Shown here one piece after another: positions 46,535 to 55,897 of a DNA stretch of 64,000 nt (position 1 is the first letter of the stretch; every line of letters starts with the position of its first letter). The notes below the pieces were generated by a model. It was not told where the DNA came from, did not search any database, and saw only the letters and a list, made by a program, of their open reading frames with translations. This DNA is from Planctomycetaceae bacterium (lineage in GTDB: Bacteria > Planctomycetota > Planctomycetia > Planctomycetales > Planctomycetaceae): assembly GCA_041398785.1 (NCBI GenBank), contig JAWKUA010000011.1, forward strand, positions 1 to 64,000, read 5' to 3'. The position numbers and the translations under genes were made by a program.

Positions 46535-47977
46535 TCAGGCCAGGACTTCGCGAATCACTTCGCCGAAGTCTTTGTCCAGTCGCTGCCGGCCGGGAACCAC
46601 CAGTTTTCGGTGGTTCAGGCCAAGCTGGTGCAGCACGGTGGCATGGATGTCGGTGACGTAGTGTCGATCTTCGACGGCATGAAATCCGACTTCGTCCGTG
46701 GCACCGTGAGCGATGCCTCCCTTGATGCCGCCGCCGGCCATCCAGACACTGAAACCGTACGGATGGTGATCACGTCCGTCACTGTGCTGAGAACCGGGGG
46801 TCCGGCCGAATTCTGTGGCCCACACAACAAGAGTTTCGTTCAGCAGCCCGCGCTGCTTCAGATCCTTCAGCAATCCGGCCACCGGCTGGTCGATCTGCCG
46901 GCAGAGTTTGGAATGACCGGGTTTCAGTCCCGAATGAGAATCCCAGTTGCCCGCTCCGCCGTTGCTTCCGTGATACACCTGAACGAACCTGACGCCGCGT
47001 TCCACAAGACGTCGAGCCGTCAGCATCTGCTGACCGAAGGTTTTCGTTTCTTCCTGGTCGAGTCCATACAACTGCTGCGTCGCCGACGTTTCATCATCAA
47101 ACTGCACAACTTCCGGAACCGCCGTCTGCATTCGGAACGCCAGTTCGTATGACTTCATCCGAGCTCGCAGCGCTTCATCGTCGGCATAATCGGCGGCCGT
47201 GATGCTGTTCAATTCCCGCAGCAGTTCGAATTCACCGGTTTGCTCTTCCCGGTAGACGCCAGCCACCGGCCGTGCATAGGGAAGCGGATTGATCGGGTCA
47301 ATGTTCAGAGGAACGCCGTCGTATTGCGGGCCCAGGTAGTTGGCCCGGTGACATTCGCGACCGCCGCAGCAGTCGGCAACCGGTGTTCCCATCACAACAA
47401 ACTGCGGCAGGTTCTCGTTCAGCGATCCCAGGCCATAATTCGCCCAGGCACCGATTGTCGGAAAGAATCCATCAACGCGATGCCGGCCGGTATGAAACTG
47501 AAGCTGAGCACCGTGATTGCTGTCTTCGGTCCACATGGAACGAATGACGCAAAGGTCATCGGCACAGTCGCCCAGGTGCGGGAACCAGTCGCTGACGGGC
47601 AGGCCGCAGTCGCCGCGCCGGCGGAACCCGACCTGCAGCGGGTAGCATTCCTTGCGGATGAATCCGTTATTGGGGTCGAACGCGACGACGCGTTCGTTGG
47701 CCAGATACGGCGAATCCAGCACATGCGCCAGCGGCGTTTCTTCGATGGTCATCCCCGCGTATTTGTTCAGAGCGGGTTTCGGATCGAATGTTTCCAGATG
47801 ACTGGCGCCGCCAATCATAAACAGCCAGATCACGCTCCTGGCTTTTGGAGCGATGTCGGCCATGCCGCCCGGAACGCCGGCGGCTTCGCGACCAAGGACG
47901 GCGGCGGCGGCAACACTGCCGAATCCCAGGCCCAGATCGCGAAGAAACGCGCGGCGATGTTCCGGTGTGAAACTCAT
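46535..47977 (-). CDS. DUF1501 protein, Tat-exported
   Basis: 480 residues. The twin-arginine leader is HRRAFLRDLGLGFGSVAAAAVLG. DUF1501 motifs: VIWLFMIGGASHLETFDPKP, RSMWTEDSNHGAQLQFHTG and LVVWATEFGRTPGSQHSDGRDHHPYGF. Its ATG abuts the stop codon of the small basic-protein gene (TAAATG), so the two are coupled. Completes a DUF1549-small protein-DUF1501 operon. More like the common long DUF1501 form than the copy at 26432. Confidence 0.92.
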   Translation of the reverse strand: MSFTPEHRRAFLRDLGLGFGSVAAAAVLGREAAGVPGGMADIAPKARSVIWLFMIGGASHLETFDPKPALNKYAGMTIEETPLAHVLDSPYLANERVVAFDPNNGFIRKECYPLQVGFRRRGDCGLPVSDWFPHLGDCADDLCVIRSMWTEDSNHGAQLQFHTGRHRVDGFFPTIGAWANYGLGSLNENLPQFVVMGTPVADCCGGRECHRANYLGPQYDGVPLNIDPINPLPYARPVAGVYREEQTGEFELLRELNSITAADYADDEALRARMKSYELAFRMQTAVPEVVQFDDETSATQQLYGLDQEETKTFGQQMLTARRLVERGVRFVQVYHGSNGGAGNWDSHSGLKPGHSKLCRQIDQPVAGLLKDLKQRGLLNETLVVWATEFGRTPGSQHSDGRDHHPYGFSVWMAGGGIKGGIAHGATDEVGFHAVEDRHYVTDIHATVLHQLGLNHRKLVVPGRQRLDKDFGEVIREVLA

Positions 47978-48337
47978 TTACTTCTGCAGATCGTGATATT
48001 GACGAAGCAGAGCGATCGCTCTGTCCAGGTCATTCTTGTTTGACGCCAGGAACTGCTTAGCCGCCTTCAAAGACGAAAAGGAAACCGTGTCCACCTGAGG
48101 CTTGGCAACTTTCTTCACAACTCCCGCTCCCGAGCCGACCTTTCGGCGCTTCTTTCGCTTTGAACCCATACCCAGAGCCTTGCGGGCCATCGAAAACGCA
48201 TACGCCGCGCTGCTCTTGTTAATCCCCGACTGTTCCTTGCTGAGCAGTCGATAGATTTCCGGACCTGACATCTCCGGATTTGCCTTCACCGCTTCACGTA
48301 CGGCCGCCGACAGATTGAAATCGCTTTTCTTAGCCAA
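47978..48337 (-). CDS. Small basic HTH-like protein
   Basis: 119 residues, rich in Lys/Arg. Residues 8-58 (NLSAAVREAVKANPEMSGPE, then IYRLLSKEQSGINKSSAAYAF) resemble the short helix-turn-helix unit found in many planctomycete small basic proteins. A Lys/Arg cluster (KRKKRRK, about 60-66) follows, then a C-terminal helix ending LRQYHDLQK. Probably binds nucleic acid. It is 233 bp downstream of the DUF1549 gene and directly joined to DUF1501. Confidence 0.65.
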   Translation of the reverse strand: MAKKSDFNLSAAVREAVKANPEMSGPEIYRLLSKEQSGINKSSAAYAFSMARKALGMGSKRKKRRKVGSGAGVVKKVAKPQVDTVSFSSLKAAKQFLASNKNDLDRAIALLRQYHDLQK

Positions 48338-48570
48338 AATGCACCACCAAATCGTTTCAAAGGTTCAGACACTCACACCCGACCGGGCGCCGACAAGGCG
48401 CTGCCCGGCACAATTGGATGAATGAAAATAGTAGGATGGTGGTTTGGAAACAACCGACGACAGCAGATTTTCCCATGCGATCGCGCCTGTAGGGTTATTC
48501 ACTACGCGCCATTTTCCCATACTCAGGACCAATTGTGTGCCGCCGAACAGCCGCCTTCTTCAACAAACCG

Positions 48571-51354
48571 CTATCGGATGGTGACAAAATCATTGTGATT
48601 CAACAGCACGTGGATCAAATTCTCTCGTGCTCGCTGCCGCGGATCGGTCGCGGCCGACACCGTTGTTTTGGCCGTGCCCGGCAGTGGAGTCAGTTGATCG
48701 GAAGCGGACAGCCGGTCCGATTGCGTCGCCAGAAACTCCGTACAGGCCTGCAATTCGTCGTCCGTGCAGGACCGGCCCAGAACGGTCTGAAAGGCGATCC
48801 GGATATATCGTTCTCCGGTCGTATTGGCGGTTTTTTCCTGAGCATTCTGCGATCCCTGTTCGGAATCGCCGGCTTCCGCCGCAATGCGAGACGCCAGCCG
48901 GCGCGAAGCGTCGAACGTCAGCGGACTGTTGGATAGTGCCAGGGCCTGCTGCGGAATAATACTCGGCGACCGGCGGTAGCATTCGGATGGTCCGGCGGCA
49001 TCGAAGATCACCAGCATGGTCATCTGTTTTTCGTAGGCGTGACGGAAATAGACACTTCTCCGCAGAATCGATTCGCCGTCCTGGAAGTCTAAATCCGGGC
49101 CGCCCCTGGTGGTGTCCAGGGCACCGGAAACATGCAGCACGCTGTCCCGGACCAGTTCCGCTTCCATCCGCCGCACATTGGACTTCCACATTATTTGATT
49201 GTCGGGATCGACGCGGTCGTTGGCCGCCATCAGCGCTGTTTCTCCTGCTGAGGCCCGGCAATACGCGCCGGATGTCAGCAGCAGCCGATGCAGATGCTTC
49301 ATGCTGTAGTCGTGTTCCATAAACTCAACCGCCAGCCAGTCCAGCAGTTCGGCGTGACTTGGCCTGGGGGTCTTCAACCCGAAGTCAAAGATGTTCGCAA
49401 CCAGTGGTTCACCAAAGTGCCGCATCCAAATGTGATTCACGGCCACTCGCGCCGTCAGCGGGTTGCGACGATGCGTGATCCATTTCGCAAGAGCCAGGCG
49501 TCGTCCGGTGCTCACCGCCGGATAGGTTTCTCCCACCGGCGTATATTCCGCAGGTTCCGGCAATTCCTCGGCGGACTTTCCGTAGCCGGCATCCAGGGCG
49601 GCTTTTGCGGCCTGTTGGTAGGCCTTCGCGGCTTCAGCAATGGCGGCCTGTTTTTTGCCGGCGTCTGCTTCGTGGCTTTTGTGAGCTTCGACAAGACTGT
49701 GTTTCTTCTGCAGTGCGTCGGCGCGGGCCTGCTGAATCTTGTCGGCCTGTTGAGCGACAGCCGCGTCTTTGGCCAATTGCGTTCGCTGTCCCTCATCGGC
49801 ATCGGAGAACTTCGCGACGTCAGCGGCCCAGCGAGCCTTCAGGCCGGCAAGTGCCGTCTCTGCTGCCAGAACGTGTTGTTCCAGGACGTCTTCTTCCGAC
49901 GGAATGCGGGGAACGATCGCATCCGCCAGCTCGGGGATTTCCGGAACCACCGCGTTTTCTGCATCAGCGATCTCGGCCGGAGATGCGGCGCGGTATTGGC
50001 TGAGCTTCTGTTGAGCGGTATTGAGCCGATTTTCAGCGGCGGCGAAATCTTCCTGCCGAATGAATTCTCGCAGCGCGGGAAACGCCGCAACGGCTGGAAG
50101 ACTGACCTGCTGCGGTTCGAAGGGCAGATCCAGAATCGAAGGCAGCGCCGGCGCGACGGGGTGTTCCTTATCCGGCTGCTTTTCATTTCCGTTGATATAC
50201 ACCCAGGTTTCGGCATCGGGAGTCTTGTCGTAGGCTCGCACAATGCCGCTTTTCATCAGATCGGATTCGCCGGGAACGCGTTCCGTGCGAACATGATGTG
50301 GTTCGAAGATGGCTCGAAAGCCGTAGTACTCGCGCTGGACGATGGGATCGTATTTGTGATCGTGGCAGCGAGCGCAGTTGACGGTCATGGCCAGAAATGC
50401 CTTGGCCGTATGTTCCACGGCGGCGTCCAGCCAGATGTCGCGATTGCTGTTGTGGAAGCTTCGAGCCAGGAATCCCGTGGCGCGCAGCGTGTCGGGATCC
50501 TCGGGTGCCACTTCATCGCCGGCCAGCATTTCCACAATCATCCGGTCATAGCTCTTGTCCTCATTCAGTGACTCGATGATCCATTCACGCCACCGCCAAA
50601 TGTGCCGCTGACTGCCTCGAACTTCATTCTGATAGCCGTCCCAGTCACTGTATCGCCAGACGTCCATCCAGTGGCGTCCCCAGCGTTCTCCATAGGCGGG
50701 ATCGGCCAGCAGACGGTCAATCAGCCGTGGCCACGCGTCGCGCGAATCGTCGGCCAGAAACTCATTGCGCTGCTCGCGAGTCGGCGGCAGTCCGATCAGA
50801 TCCAGATACACACGGCGCAGCAGCGTAGATTTGTCGGCGCGTGGCAGGGGAGTCAGCCCCGCGACATCCAGCCTGGCCTGAATCAAGACGTCGACGGGAT
50901 TCGTTTGTTCCGCAATCACACCGGGAATCGGCACTTTCACCGGAAGCTGATACGCCCAGTGACTGTCGGGTCCTGCGGGGATATGTTCGTTGTCGGGAAA
51001 GACAGCTCCGTTGCGAAGCCATTCCGTCAGAAGTGCCACCTGAGCATCGGTCAGCGCGTCACCGGCATCTTTCGGAGGCATTCGAAGGACCGGGTCTTCT
51101 GTTGTCACGCGTTGAATCAGGAGACTTTGATCCGGCTGCGTTGTCAGAATTACCGGGCCGCTGTCGCCGCCTTTCTGGATGAGCGTTCCGGCATCGAACC
51201 GCAGCCCCGCCTCCTGCGTCACCGCTCCGTGACAGGAACCACATTTTTCGGACAGCAGCGGCTTGATGTCGCGAACGTAGTCAACGTCCGCGGCGGACAC
51301 CGTTGAAGCCGCAAGGACAATCGCGGCAGGCAGCCGGAGAATTCTGATCAGCAT
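48571..51354 (-). CDS. DUF1549/DUF1553 protein with N-terminal cytochrome c-like domain
   Basis: 927 residues. Signal peptide 1-21. The planctomycete cytochrome c domain has CGSCHG (Cys38, Cys41, His42) and a Met-rich VLRMPPKDAG that could supply the second ligand. DUF1549 (about 140-360) contains CARCHDHKYDP. A long coiled-coil-like segment rich in Ala, Glu and Lys spans about 420-600. DUF1553 (about 640-900) has ARVAVNHIWMRHFG. Predicted periplasmic. Upstream gene of the operon with 47978 and 46535. Function is not established. Confidence 0.92.
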   Translation of the reverse strand: MLIRILRLPAAIVLAASTVSAADVDYVRDIKPLLSEKCGSCHGAVTQEAGLRFDAGTLIQKGGDSGPVILTTQPDQSLLIQRVTTEDPVLRMPPKDAGDALTDAQVALLTEWLRNGAVFPDNEHIPAGPDSHWAYQLPVKVPIPGVIAEQTNPVDVLIQARLDVAGLTPLPRADKSTLLRRVYLDLIGLPPTREQRNEFLADDSRDAWPRLIDRLLADPAYGERWGRHWMDVWRYSDWDGYQNEVRGSQRHIWRWREWIIESLNEDKSYDRMIVEMLAGDEVAPEDPDTLRATGFLARSFHNSNRDIWLDAAVEHTAKAFLAMTVNCARCHDHKYDPIVQREYYGFRAIFEPHHVRTERVPGESDLMKSGIVRAYDKTPDAETWVYINGNEKQPDKEHPVAPALPSILDLPFEPQQVSLPAVAAFPALREFIRQEDFAAAENRLNTAQQKLSQYRAASPAEIADAENAVVPEIPELADAIVPRIPSEEDVLEQHVLAAETALAGLKARWAADVAKFSDADEGQRTQLAKDAAVAQQADKIQQARADALQKKHSLVEAHKSHEADAGKKQAAIAEAAKAYQQAAKAALDAGYGKSAEELPEPAEYTPVGETYPAVSTGRRLALAKWITHRRNPLTARVAVNHIWMRHFGEPLVANIFDFGLKTPRPSHAELLDWLAVEFMEHDYSMKHLHRLLLTSGAYCRASAGETALMAANDRVDPDNQIMWKSNVRRMEAELVRDSVLHVSGALDTTRGGPDLDFQDGESILRRSVYFRHAYEKQMTMLVIFDAAGPSECYRRSPSIIPQQALALSNSPLTFDASRRLASRIAAEAGDSEQGSQNAQEKTANTTGERYIRIAFQTVLGRSCTDDELQACTEFLATQSDRLSASDQLTPLPGTAKTTVSAATDPRQRARENLIHVLLNHNDFVTIR

Positions 51355-51742
51355 GGCAACGACTCTTGATCAGGGGGAAAGGCGGGAGTCCAGGCGGGGC
51401 GGTCGGGCATGCCTGCCGTGAATCTCACGATGCACCGGCAGGTTTGTGGTAGGGAAGGCGTCGAATGGGTTTGGCGACTTCACCATTTGACTCGATACTG
51501 CCACAAGCCGCCCTGGAACGGCCGGCCGGAGATTCGTCGCAGGCGCGTTCAAACAGTGCTGCGTTATGGTCCACACAGTTCAAGCGCAGTCTACTCGACG
51601 CAATCGCAGCGGTCCACAATCGCTGTCTCAGTCGCGCCGCTGGTGCAGGTGGCGACACGGAGTTCGCAAGATTGGGTTCGCCGACCACCATTCAGCCGTC
51701 CGGGATCGCTGTTGTAGCCTCGGATCGGGCTGTCGCCGGACG
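51355..51742. other. 388-bp intergenic region
   Basis: Upstream of the DUF1549 operon (minus) and downstream of the alcohol dehydrogenase stop. No ORF or strong repeat. The DUF1549 promoter should lie near 51360-51500. Confidence 0.4.
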
Positions 51743-52771
51743 TTAATCCGCGACGTCGATCACCGCTTTGATGACGCCGGTTTCCGGTTTCGTCAGCCGG
51801 TCGAATTCTTCGACCACATCGTTGAAACCGATTCGGTGTGTGATCCAGGGATCGGTATTGATCGTTCCGTCTTCAATCAGTCCGATGATGCGGCTGAAGT
51901 CGGCGGGCAGAGCGTTGCGTGACGCTTTCAGAGTCATTTCCGGCTTGTGCAGCACCGGGTGGACGAAACTGATTTCCTGCGTCGTTATCCCGACATAAAC
52001 GAGCGATCCCGTGTGAGCGACAAATGCCAGGGCCGCAGACATCGATTTGTTGCTGCCTGTGGCGTCGGTGACGACGGAGTATTTGTTTCCGCCGGTGATA
52101 TCCATCATCTGAGCCAATTCGCTGCCGTCGCCCCGGAAGGCAATTGTGTGAGCAACGCCGTAGGTTTGTCGGCAGAACTCAAGGCGATCGGCATTCATAT
52201 CCATTACCGTCACGATGGCTCCTGTCAGGCGCGTGAATTCCAGCGTCGCCAGGCCAATCGGACCGGCTCCGATAATCAACACGTGATCGTCACGCATGGG
52301 CTGTCCGCGGTCCGTGGCATGGCAGCCGATCGCCAGAGTTTCAACCAGCGCGAGTTGTTCCATGGACAACTTCCGCGAAGGATGAAGTTTTTCCGCGCGG
52401 ATGAGAAAGTGTTCGCAGAGTCCGCCGTCGATCATCACTCCGATGACATTCAGTTTCTCGCAGCAGTTCGAAGCTCCGCGGCGGCAGGCATAGCATTCGC
52501 CGCAGTTCATGTAGGGTTCCACGCTGCAGCGGTCGCCGGGCCGAACATTCGCGACGTCATCGCCCACCGCCAGCACTTCAACTCCCAGTTCGTGACCGGG
52601 AATTCGCGGGTAACTGAAGAACGGCATCTTGCCCAGGTAGCCGCTGACGTCAGTACCGCAGATCCCCATGCAGTGAGTCCTGACCAGCGCCTGTCCGAAT
52701 CCCGGCAGCCCCGGATCGTCGATATCAATCTGTCGGAACTGTCCGGGCTGCTGTAGCTGAATGGCTTTCAT
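51743..52771 (-). CDS. Zinc-dependent medium-chain alcohol/sugar dehydrogenase
   Basis: 342 residues. Catalytic zinc ligands: Cys38 in GICGTD and His60-Glu61 in PGHE. The structural zinc lobe uses Cys90, Cys93, Cys96 and Cys103/104 (CGECYACRRGASNCC). The NAD fold begins IIGAGPIGLAT. The family includes L-threonine, sorbitol and galactonate dehydrogenases. The substrate is uncertain, with polyols or sugar acids likeliest. It stands alone next to the repeat region. Confidence 0.9.
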   Translation of the reverse strand: MKAIQLQQPGQFRQIDIDDPGLPGFGQALVRTHCMGICGTDVSGYLGKMPFFSYPRIPGHELGVEVLAVGDDVANVRPGDRCSVEPYMNCGECYACRRGASNCCEKLNVIGVMIDGGLCEHFLIRAEKLHPSRKLSMEQLALVETLAIGCHATDRGQPMRDDHVLIIGAGPIGLATLEFTRLTGAIVTVMDMNADRLEFCRQTYGVAHTIAFRGDGSELAQMMDITGGNKYSVVTDATGSNKSMSAALAFVAHTGSLVYVGITTQEISFVHPVLHKPEMTLKASRNALPADFSRIIGLIEDGTINTDPWITHRIGFNDVVEEFDRLTKPETGVIKAVIDVAD

Positions 52772-53113
52772 GCGTCGTTCGGGTTCGTGGTGGGAATTGG
52801 AAGTTGTGGTGGTTGAGGTGATCGCCGCGAGAACTCGCAGGTGCTACCGATCGCCCGAAGGATGCGGCCTGATAATCCGTGTCTGCCGCAGCTTTCGGCC
52901 GGGCCTGGTCTTCTCGGACACAACCCGGACGCGGGTTTTAGCGGGTCACGGAATGCTTCGGCAACCGACGCCAGGAAGCGACAATCCATCACGTTCCGCG
53001 GCGAATGGACCGCACCGGTCCGTGACCACCGCAGCCGAAGCCCCCGTCCCTGCCGAAGGCCAACGCGGAGAGGTGCATGCGCGGACCTGCAACGAGCGGC
53101 GCTGGTGCAGGAA

Positions 53114-53274
53114 CCCCTCCCGGCCGAAGGCCATCGGGGAGGGGTCGAACGAGCGAAGCGACGTTCGGGGGAGGGCACGTCCGCGCGTTCGTCGTGCTGT
53201 GTGCGAAGGACGCCGAACCCGCTCGGCCCTCGGCCCTCTCCCGGGCATCGCTCCGCTCGCCCGACCTCTCCCGG
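53114..53274. repeat. GC-rich inverted repeat, unit 1
   Basis: The left half at 53114-53178 starts with CCCCTCCC, pairing with GGGAGGGG, around the nested hairpin GGCC-GAA-GGCC, and continues GTCGAACGAGCGAAGCGACG. The right half at 53234-53274 (CCTCTCCCGGGCATCGC) is close to the reverse complement of the left. The unit is repeated 235 bp downstream. Confidence 0.75.
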
Positions 53275-53348
53275 CCGGACGCTGCGAGCTGGGCGAGGTT
53301 GGTTGCGAAGGACGGACATGCAGCGCGCGGGCGCGAGGTTGGCAAGCA

Positions 53349-53503
53349 CCCCTCCCGGCCGAAGGCCATCGGGGAGGGGTCGAACGAGCGAAGCGACGTT
53401 CGGGGAGGGCACGACCGCGCGTTCGTCGTGCTGTGTGCGAAGGACGCTGAACGCGCAGTCGGCCCTCTCCCGGGCATCGCTCCGCTCGCCCGACCTCTCC
53501 CGG
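53349..53503. repeat. GC-rich inverted repeat, unit 2
   Basis: Direct copy of unit 1: the left half (53349-53412) differs by one G fewer in the GGGG run, and the right half (53463-53503) is identical over CTCTCCCGGGCATCGCTCCG. The spacer between halves is similar but shorter, so this is a tandem duplication with small later changes. Confidence 0.75.
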
Positions 53504-53818
53504 ACGCTGCGCTGGGAAAGGTGCATGCGCGGACATTGCTTCGCGTTCGCTGGCGAAGAACAACTCAAGACGCAGGCAGTTCATGCTGACGTTTTTTGCC
53601 TGTGCATCTCACCAGCGGTCGACGCGGTGACGGCTCGCCGGGGCTGAAAAGCATTTGGGTCAGCACTCGCATTTCCCCGGTGAGTCATTTCTTTTTTCGG
53701 TCGCAGTGCAAACCGGTTCAATTCCCGTTATCGTTTTCCCGCGATTGGCAGGAGCTGAAATGAGTGCCGGGACGCTGGAGTTGACTTCTGCATACTGACG
53801 TACGAGCGGGGAATTTTC

Positions 53819-54430
53819 ATGGCAGACAAACCAAAACAACAAAGCAAACCACCGGGTGTTTCACCGGTCCGAAAGATCGTGTCCGGCGTCCTGCTGGTCG
53901 CGCTGGTCGCCGTTGCCGCCATTGAACTGCGAGCGAGTCTCGGTCAGCGGCAGACGGCCGAAGCTCTGGAAAAACTCAGCAACGACTCCACCGGCGAACG
54001 ATTGCCGCTGGAAGAAGCCAAAAAGCTGATTTCGATGTCACCGAAGGAAGAACTCGTCAGCGAAAACGACAACTACACGGAGTACTGCTATTCGTGGTTC
54101 AGTCTGTTTCGTCCAGGAAAGCTGCAGGTCTATGTCATCGCCGACAAGACGGACCCGCCGAAATTCATTTCTTCCGCGACGGAACCGGATAAGCAAATGA
54201 TGTCAGCTCCGGCCGGCGGGGCGGATTCCTCCGGTCCGCCGATGGGACCGATGGGGAAGCGGCGGACCCGGCGGCGGCATGACCGGACCGGGACCGGGTG
54301 GCTTTGGCGGTCCGGGGCGTGGCGGTGCGGGCGGGCGACCCCGGTCGACGACACTGCGACCGACGAAAACGCGACGCCTGAACCCAACGCCGATGAACCC
54401 GACGCGGCACAAGCGGACGATGCTGAATAA
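53819..54430 (+). CDS. Membrane-anchored protein with Gly-rich stretch read out of frame
   Basis: 203 residues as read. One membrane helix at about 20-38 (IVSGVLLVALVAVAAIEL), then an extracytoplasmic domain to about 140 with NYTEYCYSWFS. From PMGPMG the frame becomes KRRTRRRHDRTG, odd for this protein. The adjacent frame (54255-54335) reads Gly/Pro-rich GGPGGGMTGPGPGGFGG, and the first frame returns at TPVDDTATDEN with an acidic tail. This is best explained by one or two compensating missing G residues. Family not recognised. Confidence 0.6.
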   Translation: MADKPKQQSKPPGVSPVRKIVSGVLLVALVAVAAIELRASLGQRQTAEALEKLSNDSTGERLPLEEAKKLISMSPKEELVSENDNYTEYCYSWFSLFRPGKLQVYVIADKTDPPKFISSATEPDKQMMSAPAGGADSSGPPMGPMGKRRTRRRHDRTGTGWLWRSGAWRCGRATPVDDTATDENATPEPNADEPDAAQADDAE

Positions 54431-54560
54431 ACCGTCGACCGACACCCTTCCAAAGATGCCGTTCGCGCAGGTATCGGCGTCGAGATTCACCACCGAAATC
54501 CTTCGCCTGCTGCGAGAACGCTGTCCGCACCATTCCGTTTTCCATTGCAGGAACACAACG

Positions 54561-55536
54561 ATGAGACCCCGACATCTGGCCGTACTTTTCTGCATTCTTG
54601 GCGGGTCTGTCGCCGGCGCGATCGCGGACGCCGCGGACATTGTCACGTTCCACGGTTACGACAAGGCCGTCGAACTGAAAAACGATGCCGGTGTGACTGT
54701 GATTCTGTGCCCGCAGGTCGGGGGGCGAGTGCTGGAGTACTCACTGAACGGCAGGAACGTCCTGTACGTTTCGGACGACGAAAAGAACTGGAAACCCGGC
54801 AACCGGCCGCCGTCGTCCGCCGGTCGATTTGACATCGGTCCGGAACTGATCATCCCGCCGCGAGAAGTCCTGTGGAGCGGTGAATGGACCGCTGAAATCA
54901 CCGGCCCGCGATCGGCTCGCATGACCAGCCAGGACGACCCCAACACGGGAGTTCGGCTGATTCGCAGCTTCACGCTGGCCGCCGATTCTTCAAAGCTGAC
55001 GTGTACTCAGACGATCATGAACGTGTCGGACGAACCGAAGGAATGGTGTCACTGGAGCCGCACGTTTGCCGTCGGAAAAGGACTGTGCTTCATTCCGCTG
55101 ACTGCGAACAGCCGCTTTCCCAATGGTTACGTGCTGTACGAAGAAGGCGGGCTGATCAACATGCGTCCGGAAGATCCGGCCATCGTTCGGCGGAGCGACT
55201 ACCTGCAGATCGGGCCGACTCCGCGGAAACCCAAGCTGGGGTTCGACAGCTATGCCGGAACAATCGCATACGTCGCGCCGAATGATCTGCTGTTCGTCAA
55301 GCGGTTCCGCACGTTTCCCGATCGCGTCTACAACGAAGCCGCCGGTTTGACGATTTCGGTTTGGTATCCTGACAACGCGATGGTCGAACTGGAACCGATC
55401 GGTCCCGCGAACGCCTGCAGCCCGGCCAGTCGGCGGACTTCACGGAAGATTGGTATTTGTCGCCGATGAAATTCCCGACGCCGACGCCACTATCAGCGTC
55501 GAACAACTGACTGCCGCAACAAACGCAATGAACTAA
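54561..55536 (+). CDS. DUF4380-like exported protein, C-terminus apparently frameshifted
   Basis: Starts at MRPRHLAVLFCILGG (signal peptide; CAGGAA about 8 bases before). The body (VILCPQVGGRVLEYSLNGRN, then DIGPELIIPPREVLWSGEW) is a beta-sandwich sugar-epimerase-like fold (DUF4380, tentative). The open frame stops at 55469 after a poor ending. Adding one C in CCC near 55405 gives RERLQPGQSADFTEDWYL, and one G near 55457 gives VADEIPDADATISVEQL, ending at 55536. I take 55536 as the real end. Confidence 0.7.
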
Positions 55537-55559
55537 TGCCTGCGGCAGATGAGAAGATA

Positions 55560-55720
55560 CCCTCCCGTTTCAACGGGAGGGTCGAAGCTTGATCGCCGTG
55601 CAGGCGATCAAACGAGGGAGGGCGTCAACTCGATTCACTATCGAGTCTCAGAAATTCGGAACTTTTCTCTCAACAAAACCTTGAACCATTTCAAGACCGT
55701 CGCTCCCGTTGAAACGGGAG
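55560..55720. repeat. Cluster of four hairpins
   Basis: Hairpin 1 at 55560-55581: CCCTCCCGTT, loop TC, AACGGGAGGG. Hairpin 2 at 55589-55611: TTGATCGCC, loop GTGCA, GGCGATCAA. Hairpin 3 at 55628-55646: ACTCGAT, loop TCACT, ATCGAGT. Hairpin 4 at 55703-55720: CTCCCGTT, loop GA, AACGGGAG. Hairpins 1 and 4 share the same arms, and both are followed by a GGGT(C)GAAGCT block, so 4 is a second copy. A REP-like or structured-RNA origin is possible. Confidence 0.8.
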
Positions 55721-55819
55721 GGTGAAGCTATTGTCGCTCTGCATTGGTAAATTCTCACCTGTCGATCGTCTAATGACCGAAGCAGCCGCGTCCAGCCGTT
55801 GCCCGTGACCGGTCGATCG

Positions 55820-55897
55820 CGCGGCCGGTCCTCACCCCGATTTTTCCGCTGGACGCAGAAAAATCTCCCTCTCCCGCTTTGCGGACGAGGGGACAAG
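55820..55897 (+). repeat. Dispersed 78-bp element, copy B
   Basis: Ungapped partner of 4410-4487. It ends 98 bp before the RND gene. The core CCCGCTTTGCGGACGAGG is shared in part with copy A. Confidence 0.7.

Larger units (their letters stand above)
52772..53818. other. 1.05-kb region without genes, dominated by GC-rich repeats
   Basis: No real gene: the apparent frames on both strands are Arg/Pro-rich shadows of repeats. Contains two tandem large inverted repeats (53114-53274 and 53349-53503) and a 16-bp direct repeat AGGTGCATGCGCGGAC at 53070-53085 and 53519-53534 flanking them. Confidence 0.7.

Noticed and set aside
52922..52940. AACCCG-GACG-CGGGTT followed by TTTA, terminator-like
   Set aside because: On the plus strand no gene ends upstream of it, since the neighbouring dehydrogenase is on the minus strand.
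52768..53647. Several 160-270-codon frames on both strands
   Set aside because: All lie in GC-rich repeats and are Arg/Pro/Ser-rich on both strands at once, as expected from repeats and not from genes.
55560..55720. CRISPR array
   Set aside because: Only two near-identical hairpins among four different ones, no regular repeat/spacer pattern and no cas genes.
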